A DNA stretch of 64,000 nucleotides, from the NCBI GenBank assembly GCA_036852015.1, contig JAANDG010000446.1:1-64000 (forward strand), written 5' to 3'. The position numbers and the translations under genes were made by a program. The notes under the pieces were generated by a model. The model ran no database searches. It saw only the letters and a list, made by a program, of their open reading frames with translations, and was not told where the DNA came from. The stretch is from Pelodera strongyloides. Lineage: Eukaryota > Nematoda > Chromadorea > Rhabditida > Rhabditidae. Positions 11,015-23,083 of the stretch are shown here, piece by piece; the stretch's first letter is position 1, and each line of letters starts with the position of its first letter.

Positions 11015-11347
11015 AACTTTTTGTTCTCTGGTTTTTGTGCAGGCCACTTCGGTGTATGTACATACATATATAATCTGGAATGAAGTACTAAAATTAAAAT
11101 TATAGGATATACAAAAACCGCACCTAATGACTTTTACTTTATATCTTCCAAGAAACTTTTTTTTGGAAGGATGTTTTCCTTACTGTGAGTAACGCTAGTA
11201 GACGTTTTTATTACTAAATACGAATAAATAAAATTGGTTGACTTGAATTTCACGGCAATGATAATAAAATCTCCGCTAAAGTGAAATGTAAATTGCGGCT
11301 TGGTGCCTGACTTGCAAATAAAACCGAACAGCAGCACTTCACGACAT

Positions 11348-11419
11348 TACTCGGTAGTATAGTGGTGAGCATTTGCGCCTGCCATATGCTAGACCATAGT
11401 TCAATTCCTGGCATATAGG
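11348..11419 (+). pseudogene. degenerate tRNA-Asp-like head K
   Basis: Starts TACTCGG, triplet GCC, closely matching head G. It shows what the locus of head G looked like before the RTE insertion. Confidence 0.8.
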
Positions 11420-12049
11420 AACTTTTTGTTTTCTTTTTTTTGTGCAGGCCACTTCGGTGCGTGTTCTTTGATCTGACTGTGCGGTGCTCCACCAATGGCA
11501 GATATGACTCATCAAAACGGTAAAGACGGGCTTATTTGACAAAAGGCACTACGACGGTCACGAAAAATTTTAATTACCCACTAACCTGAGTGGGTGGCAA
11601 TATGACGTAATGTTGAGGTTCTTCCTCATCATGTTGGTCTTGGCAGGCTAGTGTTACATTTTTACAACTTTTTTTTACGATATTCAGATCAAAATAAATG
11701 AATACAAAATTAATGCTTATACATAGGTATAGAACTAACAGCACCAGTACAACGATATAAAAAAATTACGAGTATAAATAACAAAATGAGGTTAAAAAAA
11801 TCCACTCTGCGATAATATGAATAGATGCATGCATATATAGGAATGAACTATTAAAACAAAAATTATATTTTTTGGGTATACAAAAACGCACCCAAATGAG
11901 TTGTTTATTTCTTTCCTCCACGAAAGTCACAAATATTCAAATGATTGACTTGAATTCCACCGCAATGCTAATAAAATCTCTCCGCCAAAGTGAAATGTCA
12001 TTGCGGCTTGGTGTTTGTCTTGCAAATGGCAACAACTTTTACGAACCGT

Positions 12050-12121
12050 TACTCGGTAGTATAGTGGTGAGCATTTGCGTCTGTCATATACTAGACCAGA
12101 GTTCAATTCCCGGCATAAGAA
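12050..12121 (+). pseudogene. degenerate tRNA-Asp-like head L
   Basis: Near-identical to head C, with the GTC triplet retained. Confidence 0.8.
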
Positions 12122-12661
12122 AAACCTTTTGTTCTCTTGTTTTTGTGCCGGCACTGCAGTGCATGTTCTTTGGTCTGCCTGGACAGTGGGGTGCTCCACC
12201 AATGCCAGATATGACTCGTCAAAGCGGTAAAGACCGACTTATTTCACAATAGTCAGTGCTCCAAAAAAGTATAAGAAATTATACCTAAATAATTTTAGTA
12301 CCCATTCAAAATGAATGGATGGCAATATGAAGTAGTGTTGAGGTTTTTCCTCATCACGTTGTTTTGGCAAGGTTACTTTTACACTTACACTTTTCTTTAA
12401 TCTTTTGAGATACATATTTTTATCCTAATGTTTACTCATATTGAAAAAATATAATTGTGTTGGATATACAGCAAACAGGCGCACGCAAAACGACGTTTGC
12501 TTCCTGCTTGGTGTAGGAAACAAGCAATATTACTGAACGATCCACGGAACTAAAAGTTAAGCTGGACGCCCTGAAACTTTCTAAATGAAAATGCGCACTT
12601 GAATGCTGTTTTGTGACTGTTTGTCTTGTAAATGGAATCGAGCAGTAACTTTCGAAACAGT

Positions 12662-12733
12662 TACTCGGTAGTAGAGTGGTGAGCATTTGCGTCTGGCACC
12701 TGCTAGACCAGAGTTCAATTCCCGGTACAGAAG
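12662..12733 (+). pseudogene. degenerate tRNA-Asp-like head M
   Basis: Near-identical to head D (same GTAGAG A-box change), triplet GGC. Confidence 0.8.
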
Positions 12734-13053
12734 AACTTTTTGGTCTCTGATTTTGGTGTCGCCCACTGCAGTGTATGTACCTACATATAACGTTTTAATG
12801 AACTACTAAAATCAAAATTATATTTTGGGTATAAAAAAAACGCACCAAATGACTTTTACTTTCTTTCTTCACAGGGAGACTTCTTTGGAAGGATGTTTTG
12901 CTTGGTGGTAAGTAACACTTGTAGACGTTTTTATTACTAAATACGAAAAACTAAATTGGTTGATTTTATTTCCGCGGCAATGATAACAAAATCTCTCCGC
13001 TAAAGTGAAATGCAAATTGTGGCTTGGTGCCGAACAGCAGTACTTCACACACA

Positions 13054-13125
13054 TACTTGGTAGTATAGTGGTGAGCGTTTGCGTCTGGCATATGCTAGAC
13101 CAGAGTTCAATTCCCATCATTGGAA
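13054..13125 (+). pseudogene. degenerate tRNA-Asp-like head N
   Basis: Near-identical to head E, triplet GGC. Confidence 0.8.
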
Positions 13126-13392
13126 GAGCTTTTTGTTCTCTTGTTTTTGTGCTTTTACAAAAATTGTATTTTTTGAGTATACAAAAGCACTCCCAAATGA
13201 CTTGTTTACTTTTTTTCTTCTACAAAAGTCACAAGTTCTTGGCGCTGTAAGCAACACTTGTAGACGTTTTTATTACTAAATACGAATAACTAAATTGGTT
13301 GACTTAAATTTCACGGCAATGATAACAAAATCTCTCCGCTAAAGTGAAATGTAAATTGCGGCTTGGTGCCGAAAAGCAGTACTTGACACACA

Positions 13393-13464
13393 TACTTGGT
13401 AGTATAGTGGTGAGCGTTTGCGTCTGGCATATGCTAGACCAGAGTTCTATTCCCATCATTGGAA
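13393..13464 (+). pseudogene. degenerate tRNA-Asp-like head O
   Basis: Starts TACTTGG, triplet GGC. The B box is altered (AGTTCTATTCC). The long body follows. Confidence 0.8.
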
Positions 13465-14065
13465 GAGCTTTTTGTTCTCTTGTTTTTGTGCTGGCCCTGC
13501 GGTGCGTGTTCTTTGATCTGACTGTTGTGAGCTGGTGGCAGATATGACTCGTCAAAACGGTAAAGGCGGGCTTATTTCACAATAGGCAGTACGACGAAAC
13601 AGCCCCAAAAATTTTAATTACCCACTAACATGAGTGGGTGGCAATATGAAGTAATGTTGAGGTTCTTCCTCATCATGTTGGTCTTGGCAGGCTAGTGTTA
13701 TATTTTTACAACTTTTTTTAACGGTATTCAAAAGAAAATAAATGAATATAAAGTATCCACTAATATGAATTTATAATTTACATACATACTCAAATTAAAA
13801 GAATATTTTTGGGTACACAAAAACGCACCCAAGTGACTTTTACTTTCTTACTTCTAATGTAAGTAAGAAAGTCTTTTTTTGGAAGGGAGGTTTCCTTGGC
13901 GTCGTAAGTAACGAAGATTCGCTGATTACTAACTACGACTAATTAAAAACTGAATGACTTGACTACGACAGCAACGTTATTAGGATCCCTCCGCCAAAGT
14001 GAAATGTAGATTGCTGTTTGTTGTCTGTCTTGCAAATAGAATCGAACAACAGCACAAAGAACAGT

Positions 14066-14137
14066 TCCTCGGTAGTATAGTGGTGAGTATCCGCGTCTGT
14101 CACATGCGAGACCCGGGTTCAATTCCCGGCCGGGGAG
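14066..14137 (+). tRNA. tRNA-Asp(GTC), right border of the array
   Basis: A third copy identical over 72 nt to those at 1974 and 4928. The 3' trailer is AACGTTTTG, with TTTT as a minimal terminator. The upstream flank (GAAATGTAGATTGCTG, GAACAACAGCAC) is a diverged version of the array 5' flank, so it belongs to the same family. Confidence 0.93.
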
Positions 14138-14305
14138 AACGTTTTGCATGAACGTTTGATATATCGTCATGTTTCTCTCTTACCAATCAGTATGTTCTCT
14201 CTTGGAGTTTTTTTCTTCAAATTAACAGTTCTGTAGTATAATTCCGCAAAAAAAAATATAATTAAAATATCTGTTAAAATTAAATAGGTAACAATATGAA
14301 GTAAA

Positions 14306-14501
14306 GTTCGAATGATGGTACCTACCAAGGAAAGTTCGAATGATGGTACCTACCAAGGAAAGCTCGAATGATGGTACCTACCAAGGAAGGTTCGAATGAT
14401 GGTACCTACCAAGAGAGGTTCGAATGATGGTACCTACCAAGGAAGGTTCGAATGATGGTACCTACCAAGAGAGGTTCGAATGATGGTACCTAACAAGGAC
14501 C
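14306..14501. repeat. 28-bp minisatellite, 7 copies
   Basis: Seven head-to-tail units begin at 14306, 14334, 14362, 14390, 14418, 14446 and 14474. The core is TTCGAATGATGGTACC followed by TACCAAGG. Each unit contains two 6-bp palindromes, TTCGAA and GGTACC. Units differ by only a few bases, suggesting recent expansion. Confidence 0.95.
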
Positions 14502-14969
14502 TCCGGATTAGATTCTTCCGTTTATGATAATTCCTATGGAGTTTCAAACTTACACTTGGACATACCGAAGCTAGGTTAAATTTAACGCTCGTGTGGAAGT
14601 CGATGTGTAGCCTGAGACAAGATGTAGATGAAGAGACATCGGAAATATGAGGAATATATAACTATCGTCATCGCAGCAAAGAACTTGTAAGCATGTGAAA
14701 TTGTGAAATTTTTTCTTTTGACTGTAGAGCGTTTGTACATAGGATTTCGAATAGATTTTCCCAATTCCATGTGCTCGTGCTTTGTTAAGCATAATTGTGG
14801 TAATATTCAGATTCTTTGCTGCAATGAGACTATTTAAAAACATTAAGATCATTGCTCGCATTTGATTGGACCTATACTATGCAGTTCCTGTAGTGGTGTA
14901 CCAAATAAGTACAGTAGAGATTATTTGATGTCCAAAACCATAGGTACATTACTAAATTCTTGCGGTCTC
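14502..14969. other. no gene seen
   Basis: Unique-looking AT-rich sequence between the minisatellite and the foldback element. The open frames present show no recognisable domain. Confidence 0.4.
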
Positions 14970-15159
14970 ACCAGGGAACCACTTTTTCATATGATGGGTA
15001 GAGGGGAAACTGCAGAGCCCACATGAAAAGGCACAGTTTCAACTACATTTTGAATAAATAAAAGAGTTCGTTATATTTTTCAGAAGCCCGCTATGGGCCT
15101 TCAGAATTTTGTGTGTAGAGCAGAAAACGTCTAAATATTTCGTTGTCAGAGGGCAAATT

Positions 15160-15235
15160 TCAGTCATCGGTAGTGTAGTGGTGAGGGCAGGGTATTGACA
15201 AGAGGAAGGTCAAGGGTTCGATTCCTCTACACTGA
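15160..15235 (+). pseudogene. tRNA-like pol III unit in left arm
   Basis: A 76-nt segment bounded by TCAGT and ACTGA, with A box TAGTGTAGTGGTGAG and B box GGTTCGATTCC, followed by a long T run (terminator). The anticodon arm does not fold convincingly, so it is tRNA-derived rather than a working tRNA gene. The inverted copy in the right arm lies at about 15678-15753 on the - strand. Confidence 0.6.
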
Positions 15236-15677
15236 ACTTTTTTTTTTGCAATTTTTGTATGTGTTTAATTTAGCATTAAATCGTGAATTATTATGTTTAC
15301 TTACAAGTTTTGAAGTTTTAAACACTTTCCTAGTGTTCAAAGCAATCATATCTAGCTACTAATACAAAAACCTGTGGAAGTTTTTTTCCACGATTTTCGG
15401 ATAAAACCATGGGCGCAAAAAAATTCGATTCCATGAAACAATTTTTTTGATGTGTCTTTATTTGTAACACAGGTCTGACATCGATCGAAATCGATAATAA
15501 AATGCTTGAATCTCTTGATAATTTGAGGAGATAAGTAGAAGCACGGCGCACCGACGTTGTCGTCGACTCTTGGTTCGTCTCGCAGCAGAACTCGCAAAAC
15601 TTCAAAACTTGTAAGTAAACATAATAATTCACGATTTAATGCTAAATTAAACACATACAAAAATTGCAAAAAAAAGT

Positions 15678-15753
15678 TCAGTGTAGAGGAATCGAACCCT
15701 TGACCTTCCTCTTGTCAATCCCCTGCCCTCACCACTACACCACCGATGACTGA
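15678..15753 (-). pseudogene. tRNA-like pol III unit in right arm
   Basis: Inverted counterpart of the left-arm unit. On the - strand it keeps the same A-box-like and B-box (GGTTCGATTCC) sequences. The two units face each other across the centre of the foldback. Confidence 0.55.
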
Positions 15754-16089
15754 AATTTGCCCTCTGGCAACGAAATATTTGGGCGTTTTCTGCTCTACAC
15801 ACAAAATTCTGAAGGCCCATAGCGGGCTTCTGAAAAATATAACGAACTCTTTTATTTATTCAAAATGTAGTTGAAACTGTGCCTTTTCATGTGGGCTCTG
15901 CAGTTTCCCCTCTACCCATCATATGAAAAAGTGGTTCCCTGGTCAGTCAATGTGCATGCGTATCTTGAACTCGTCAACAAAAGGACACATACCGTGGGAA
16001 CACAAAACGGATAGTAACATCAGTCTGAAAACAACCCGCGTTCAGGTCTACTCTAAATGGTAGTGGACGTTCCTCAAATATATTTATTA

Positions 16090-16210
16090 GAGGTACACTC
16101 AGTATATTTCACACAGTATATTAAAGGTACACTCAGTATATTAAAGGTACACTCAGTATATTTGAAGGTATACTCAGTATACTCAGTATATTCACTCAGT
16201 ACATTTCAGT
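16090..16210. repeat. short imperfect tandem repeat (ACTCAGTATATT)
   Basis: Several copies of a roughly 20-bp unit containing GGTACACTCAGTATATT, decaying to shorter ACTCAGTAT units on the right. Confidence 0.8.
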
Positions 16211-19200
16211 ATATTTTGTTTGCTATGCGATTCCACTCCCCCGTCCACTTTTATCCTAGATGGCAGAATTATTCGCATATTTAGTTGTTCGAGCAAAAAC
16301 CCTATCACTATTCCACTTATGACTGTCGCATGCTAAACTTACAAGGACGATCCTTGTTGTGAGTTTACAGCGATTTTCTCATTATTGCCAGGCAATTCCC
16401 ACGCAAATAAGCCGCTATCTTTGGGAGTGCCACTCGTATGAAAGAAAATAATACACATATGAAGTTTATTTTTTTTATTCATACAAACAAACATCTGACT
16501 GAGGTAATTTGTAATCATGAAGTGTCATAGTTTTAACAGTATTAAGCAAACGGAATCATCCTGCGCACTTTGGAACGCTAGTGTATTATCAGTTTACAAA
16601 AACATATAGTTATTGTCAAATAAACAGGCTTTCGGCATGTTTGCTTTTGCAACCGTAACTTTCCCTACAAGTGTAAATATATTGTTCTGAGTTTTCTCTC
16701 AATCAGAAAGATGGGTTTGGAATAAACCGTTGAAGTGACCAATTCTTTTCTATTCTTCATCCATCAGAAGAAAAGAACGTCCTCATCTCCAGTTATTTTT
16801 CACGTAACCCACTCAAAAGGCCGCCTATTTTCTCCGGCAATCAAAGGAATGTAAATAAATTATTTGACGCTCTCAACTTGATCGAAATTCCAGAACTTCA
16901 TTTGCTGATTGTTCTGGGATTCAGTTTTTCTGAAATCAAACTCACAATGAGTTGAGTTAGTGACGTGTTTTTGCTGTTTAAGACGATCTGATCTCTGAAC
17001 TGTGTTAATACAAATTGTTTATGCTGGTCGATAAACCATGTCCGAGCGATATACTTTGAGTCTTTCAGCACTCCTCTACCCTTGAAAGCATTACATTAAG
17101 TTTTCACTTTGCGGCTGCCTAAGTTGGCTGGTTGATCGCATTGGTTAAAATTAAGGTCACCGCTGATTGAACAACCCTCCCACTCCTTGTTCTTTCGTTG
17201 TTTTCATGAGTACAAGAAACAAGCTCACTTCTGCTACCATAGAGAAGTTGTCTTCTTCCAGAAATGAAAACACATGATTAGCTAATCACCCAATGTTTAA
17301 GAAATTGACTTGATCGTCGCCATCTAAAAGAATAAAGCACGTTTAGCCAATATGTTTTGTTATATTGCTCTACTCTTGTCACGTACTCTATGTAGTCACA
17401 TTATGTGAAGCGCACAGAAAAAGTAAGAGTAGACACCTCCAAATTTGATTAGCTCACACACTTCTTTGCTTACTTTCTTACCTTACTATTTTACGAAACA
17501 CATCCCGTAGGTATAAAAGTACTTCGCCTTTGAATATTTAGACTGTTGATTTAATTATATGACGACTCCGCTTCTCCTAGAAATTACTGCACATGTACGT
17601 ACATTTTTACAGTTCTGAAAGTTTGAACTTTCTCAACAATACATCATGATTTCCAAGTACATCAAATCATAGAATTTACTTGATTTACTCTCTTTCAATT
17701 AGACACGTTTGTAGACGTGTCGTGAACATTGTGTAATTAAGTCATTTCATCGAAGAGATTAGGTGGTAGGTGGTAGGTATATTTGTGGAACAATTAAGGA
17801 AACCGATTCTCTGCTGCGTATTTACATTTGAAAATGGCCCGCTAGAATCTCAGTCAGCTAAATAATTTCGTCCATTTCTTGGAATATAACCATCAGTCAT
17901 AAAAAATGTTTGTCCAAATGTGCCTTTGCCAGAGCAATAAAAGCTTATACAACACACAACTTACAAAGCCGAAACAATTTGTTTCTTTGACATCTTTAGT
18001 GTTCTCTCTTTTTTAAGGACGAACAAACGCGGCTTAATGATTAAACGTTGGCTTTGTTTAGAGCTTGTTCCCACTTTCTACATACTTTGCTCAATTCCAG
18101 CCATCAGACTTTTCAAAACAAAACACTTTGAAATTCTCCCTGTTCTGCGACTTCTTTGACAGTGTTTCACTTTTTCACACGCGTGGAGTGTCAGATAAAT
18201 TTACCAATTATATTGCAGACATAGAAGAAGACAATGATACCCATTGATAATTGAGATAAATGTGAAACATAGTCAATCATGTCCATTAAAGAATATAACA
18301 ATCGCATAAAGAGAGTGTCCTATGTAGTTTCGCCCATTGTAAGGACCCTTGCTAGGAAGAATTCCTTTTTTTTTTGTGTCCAATGATGCTTGTGAGACAA
18401 GAGAGGACATTTGACACGCAATTTGAAATTTTCGATCAGAAAACTTTGCGTAAATGTTGTATAGATATTTTTGCTCGAATATTGTCTTTACCTGCAGAAG
18501 AGCCAAACTATTACCTATGTTGTTTACTTTGCTAGTACTTTGCTAGTTCATTAGTAACAAGCTTATTACCAGTACAACATGTAAGTGAACTTTACTTGAA
18601 CATGGGTGCCTTCTTTTCCATTCATGAATGGTAGTGGTTACACAGAAGTATTGGCAATGCTTGATGCTTATCCCAGGAACGCCGGCGATAGATTTGCATG
18701 TCAATACTCAGCTCTGAAGTGCCATTAATTGGACGCTGACGAGCGTCCAAATCACTGTTTGGAAACTTCCGATGCTTGGCCGCAATATTGCATTCGTTTC
18801 TCAATTATCCTTAGTGAATAGACTTCCCACGAATTGATTAACTGAATATTTATTTCACAGTACTAATGCTAGTCTAAATACTTATTCTTATGTCTTTGAC
18901 TTTTTATGTGAGTATGAGTACTTGTGTCGACGCATAGTTACTTAAGTTGTTTTATATGCAAGGATTCATAATATTATCCAAAATAAGAAAATCAGTTCAT
19001 CGTGAGAAGACTAACAATCACGTCCGAGATTTGCATACTCAATTAGCAACTCGTCCTGCTGTTGCTTGGTAGTCAATAAATGACAGTCAGTCATATTTTC
19101 ACGCCTGAGCTACGCTGACCTGACAGCTGATTTTGTATTCGTTCAAGGACCAAACGCTTCCCATGCGCTCCTAAGCTTTACTATTACTGTAATAAAACGC

Positions 19201-21559
19201 TAGCCATTTTGGGACGACTAGGGCATTTGCATGGTACCTCAATGTGCATTTATTGTGTAAGAACTACTCATCTTATACATCTCCGTAGAAAACTATGCTG
19301 TAATTACTGACTCGATCACCTGTTCGGCTTGTTTTTAGCTTGTTGTATGCCATTTCTAGAAAGGGGGTATTTTCGGTGTTTTTTTTATGAGAACTAGAGT
19401 CTCATAACGACGTTACGCTAGGTGCTACCAGACGGCAGTCATAGCACACACACACACACACGCACATATGTGAGAACGAATAAAAAGTGACCACCGAAAG
19501 GCCTTGCCTACACCACCAATTCTTTTCACATCAATACGTATGCAAATCAGCGTTTCTGTTTGTTTTATTTTGCTTTAAGCTTGGTCATAAATGCTAAATG
19601 TAAAATATGTCTGAGTTTATTCGCTTTGGTCCAGGTCCACACTTTAATTGAGCAAAAAAAAACTTTTTTCGGGTCTGGCGGCACCCCGTTCCAGTGAGAG
19701 GTTTGAATACACTTGTCTCATAAGGCCGCAATCATTGTCTTGGTAGGGTTGAAAGTTGCGCGGTGGTGCGACTTAGCGATCGCTATCAGTAATGAGATAA
19801 CATTGACCTCTTGTTTGTGCCAGAGGGTTGGACCAAACATGACAGACACCTTCTGATATTGTTCCTCACCTCTTACCTTTCAAAGATTAATTGTTGTCAG
19901 TTTTTGTGTATGAGAATATTTACATCTAAATATTCGAGGGAATTTTTTGCTTTTAATATTATCAGTTTACTGCAGTTAACTAGTTGACCGCAGAACTGCT
20001 AGCGCGATCACAGTACCCTTTATTAAGAGCACTTTTCTTCTTCACTAAAAAGTTAATTTCCTAATTATGCATACTTCAAGTCACCCATCCTCAAATTTGA
20101 TGTAATCTTGATTCAGTATTGAAATGTCACTCACGACGTCACATGGACAATGACCAATATCAGATGGAGATCTGAATCTTCAAATTATGTTATAATTGAG
20201 TTGGAAGTTCTCATTTTCGTACAAATCACGATAAGGAGTTATTCAAAAGCATTACCTTGTCTAAACAGACAGTAAGAGGGATCTCTTAGTTTCCTTATGG
20301 ACGCGTAACATGACATCTGCCGAGCCATTCTGATCCGAGAAATCTTCTGCACAACCATTAGTATTATTATTCCTAAAATATCGTCTGATGTGTTATTGGA
20401 CGCGCGAAGCCGGCATCGTGTGTTGGGAGCGGCGGCTAAAATTTGCATACTCTCAATATTTGCATTGCCCTTGTTGGTTGGTCGACACTCCCCGCTATAG
20501 CACATTGGTATTGGTATGGGATGTGATGGTGTATATGAGGAGGAGTGCGAAGTGTCATCACACAGCCGTTGAACAAATAAGGTACGCAAGAACCATCAAC
20601 ACACATATTTCTGTCGCAAATTGTTGTGGATCAAATGTTTCCACTCAACACTGAATCCGTTGATTTTTTTCGTTTTGGAACTTTGCACTTGTACTCAATG
20701 TTGAAAGTATCATCTGTGTCATTAGAATGTTAGGAACAAACTACGGCACATTTTACTTGGACGACTCTTGCTTGCAGACCAATAACTCATAAGCTAAAAG
20801 TAAAAAAAAATATTCGTCAACCTTCATTTTCCCACGCCCTGTCATAGCAGAATACGCATTGAGGAACACCTAAATGAAACAGAAAGAGGCATCTGCTCCA
20901 TCATATGTCTTGACTGATTATTTCCGCTCGAATTATTCGCGTTCTATTTTCACTGTGATCAAACCGACGATTGTCCATTTTTTTTTTACCATACCGAGTT
21001 TTGATCCAGTTAATATTCGAAAAACAGTAACAATATTTTTCTGGTGTTCTTGTATTGCTGAGTTTTTATGTACATGAAAATATTTGACTTAAAGGAGATT
21101 TGCATATACTCTTATTCCTAAGACAGTAAAGCTTCAGTAAGCTCATTGTCGTTTTTTTTTCAAACCAATCGGTGGTGATCCTTTTTGTCTCGCCGTTCCG
21201 CACGTTTTTGTCGCGTTTCGCCGAAATTTCTTTCGGCAACACTCTTTGATCCGGAGGAAATAAGCGCTGAGAACCTAGGCTGTAATTGAGGTTCGGATTC
21301 ATATATTTTTGACACATGTGTGGTACTGTGAGAAAGCAGCGGAACGGAAACCTATTCAGCTTGCTGTAGCTTTTGAAAAATTTCCTTTTTTTCGCCATTC
21401 ATTTAAACATTGATTAGTTTTGGACTGCGCATATTAGACGATATTGTAATTAGTATTTTGTGAACAATTTACTACAGATTTGTTACTAAGCAGCAGCAGT
21501 AAAAGATCATGATAATGTAAAATGATGAAGTACGTAACTCGACCTTACCATTAGATGGT

Positions 21560-21586
21560 GGCGGGTTCGAGTCCTGTTAGCGCCAA
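21560..21586 (+). pseudogene. possible tRNA 3'-half relic
   Basis: GCGGGTTCGAGTCCTGT resembles a T arm with a B box and is followed by TAGCGCC, which could be a 3' acceptor strand. No matching 5' half (GGCGCTA) is found upstream. Confidence 0.3.
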
Positions 21587-22861
21587 TCTCGAGTACTCTT
21601 GTCACCTCGCGGCGCTCTTGGCTCTAGACATACATTTATAGGCACTTGAAGTTTGTAGGAGCAAATGGTTCACATTTCTCTAAACACCACAACACTCTGA
21701 TTCCTTTATGTTAATATTAATACAACCGGAAAACAGTATTTTACTGGAGAAAAATTGTGTTTTTCTGAGAAAATTATCTTCCGGTTCTCGCAATCTCGAG
21801 CTATATTTCTGTGAAATGCCGCCATGTCACATAGGAATGTTATTCTATAACATTCGATGACTAACAGAAACACTGATGAATTTGCATAAAATATGCAATA
21901 AGAACGGTCGACGTCTGGTACCGCCAGCCATAACGCGGAATACAAATACATCATTTGAAAAATATTGTGATTTGAATATGTGACTACCGTCAACAAATAA
22001 TTCCTCAAGGCTACCGTAGTATGTAGGCACAATGACCGTAGTCTGTAGACACCTTTTAAAGGTGTAACCCTAAATACAACAAACGATCGCGGAAAATTCC
22101 CCCAACTGTTTTCATTCTAAGCGACCATTGCTCATTGCTCATTTCCATTTTTATCTTGATTCTTACATTGTCTCTCTTTTCTTTCTACTCTTACCTTTGT
22201 ATATATGTTGGACTGGTAGCAAATGGTTGGCTAGCGCTTCCTTCCAGCCAACAGCAGCCCATAATTATTACGTAAGCTGAAGATTGCACACGTCCGAAGA
22301 TTCACACATGCAAGACACTGTTCCCTTCGCACATGACCTTCATATGTCACTTTTTAGTAAAGATTTATCCGTGATCCCTCAAGGAATAGCTCATTATCCG
22401 TCTTTTGACTCTGATTGTATACCTTTTGCTGATGAGAGGGACTTATTAAATAAATTGCTGATTTCGTCGTTATGATTTTGCCAAGGTTACTTATCATATG
22501 TTTATATGCTAGTATGTTTATCAGGCTCTTTGAAGGAACTTGTAGGACATTGAGACAAGTTAATTGAGGGAGTTCTATACATATTACTGACCTATGGCTT
22601 TCGCCTGTAGTAACGTGATTTGCTGATTTACAGATCATGGTTTTCAGAAATTTTATAATGTACTCCTACCCTGTTTTCCAGCATCCAATTCATGTTGGAG
22701 TATTTGCATAACCCGGCAAATTGTTTGCAATTGCGAAACAACAAACAGAAACATCGATGAGTAATAATAAGTTCACTGAGTACGAAAAATCATACGAACT
22801 CTCATTTCCACATGACGTTTCTGCATCATAGGAATACAATCATTTTCAATCATTCGCATAA

Positions 22862-23083
22862 TAATATAATAATAATATATAATATTTATTACGCACACAA
22901 AAATGTACACGCACAGTTTGTCGATAAAATACACAAAGACATAAAAAGCAAACAAAAAAGAAATACAACAATATACAGGAGATCATAACTGAAGACTACG
23001 AATGGGAAAATATTGTCGGATTGCTCTCAATCATTAACGAGGTTCGATGTACGAATGAGTGTCTGCGTACCATTTTAATTACT
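22862..23083 (-). repeat. dispersed repeat copy 2
   Basis: Inverted, near-identical copy of the sequence at 2863-3075. One end is extended by an AT-rich ATAATA tract. Confidence 0.85.

Larger units (their letters stand above)
4928..14137 (+). repeat. tRNA-Asp-derived tandem array (SINE-like), 17 heads
   Basis: Fifteen degenerate tRNA-Asp-like heads lie between two intact tRNA-Asp genes (4928, 14066), all on the + strand. Head-to-head spacing is about 340-780 bp, except 1181 bp where an RTE fragment is inserted. Each unit has a recognisable 5' flank (CCGCTAAAGTGAAATGTAAA, GCGGCTTGGTG, ACAGCAG, ACTTCA). Most are followed by CTTTTTGTTCTC, and a subset carries a longer body with GGTGGCAGATATGACTCGTC, TAAAGGCGGGCTTATTT, and a small hairpin ACCCACTAA..TGAGTGGGT. 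Heads keep the A box (TAGTATAGTGGTGAG) and B box (AGTTCAATTCC), while acceptor and T stems are mismatched. Confidence 0.9.
14970..15943. mobile_element. 974-bp foldback element with tRNA-like arms
   Basis: Arms at about 14970-15319 and 15595-15943 are inverted copies with only a few differences, starting ACCAGGGAACCACTTTTTC and ending with its complement. The unique centre is about 275 bp. No transposase frame is seen. Each arm carries a tRNA-like sequence with A and B boxes pointing to the centre. I see no convincing target-site duplication. Confidence 0.88.

Noticed and set aside
6109..13464. Array heads with GGC or GCC triplets as functional tRNA-Ala or tRNA-Gly genes
   Set aside because: Acceptor and T stems have several mismatches in every such copy, so charging and cloverleaf folding are unlikely.
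4928..14137. CRISPR-like array
   Set aside because: Spacing is hundreds of bases, the repeats are tRNA-derived, and the genome is clearly eukaryotic.
19448..19470. AC dinucleotide run as a regulatory Z-DNA element
   Set aside because: Only about ten units; an ordinary microsatellite without supporting context.
20239..20654. Overlapping frames on both strands near 20.4 kb
   Set aside because: No recognisable family and both strands equally open; treated as chance.
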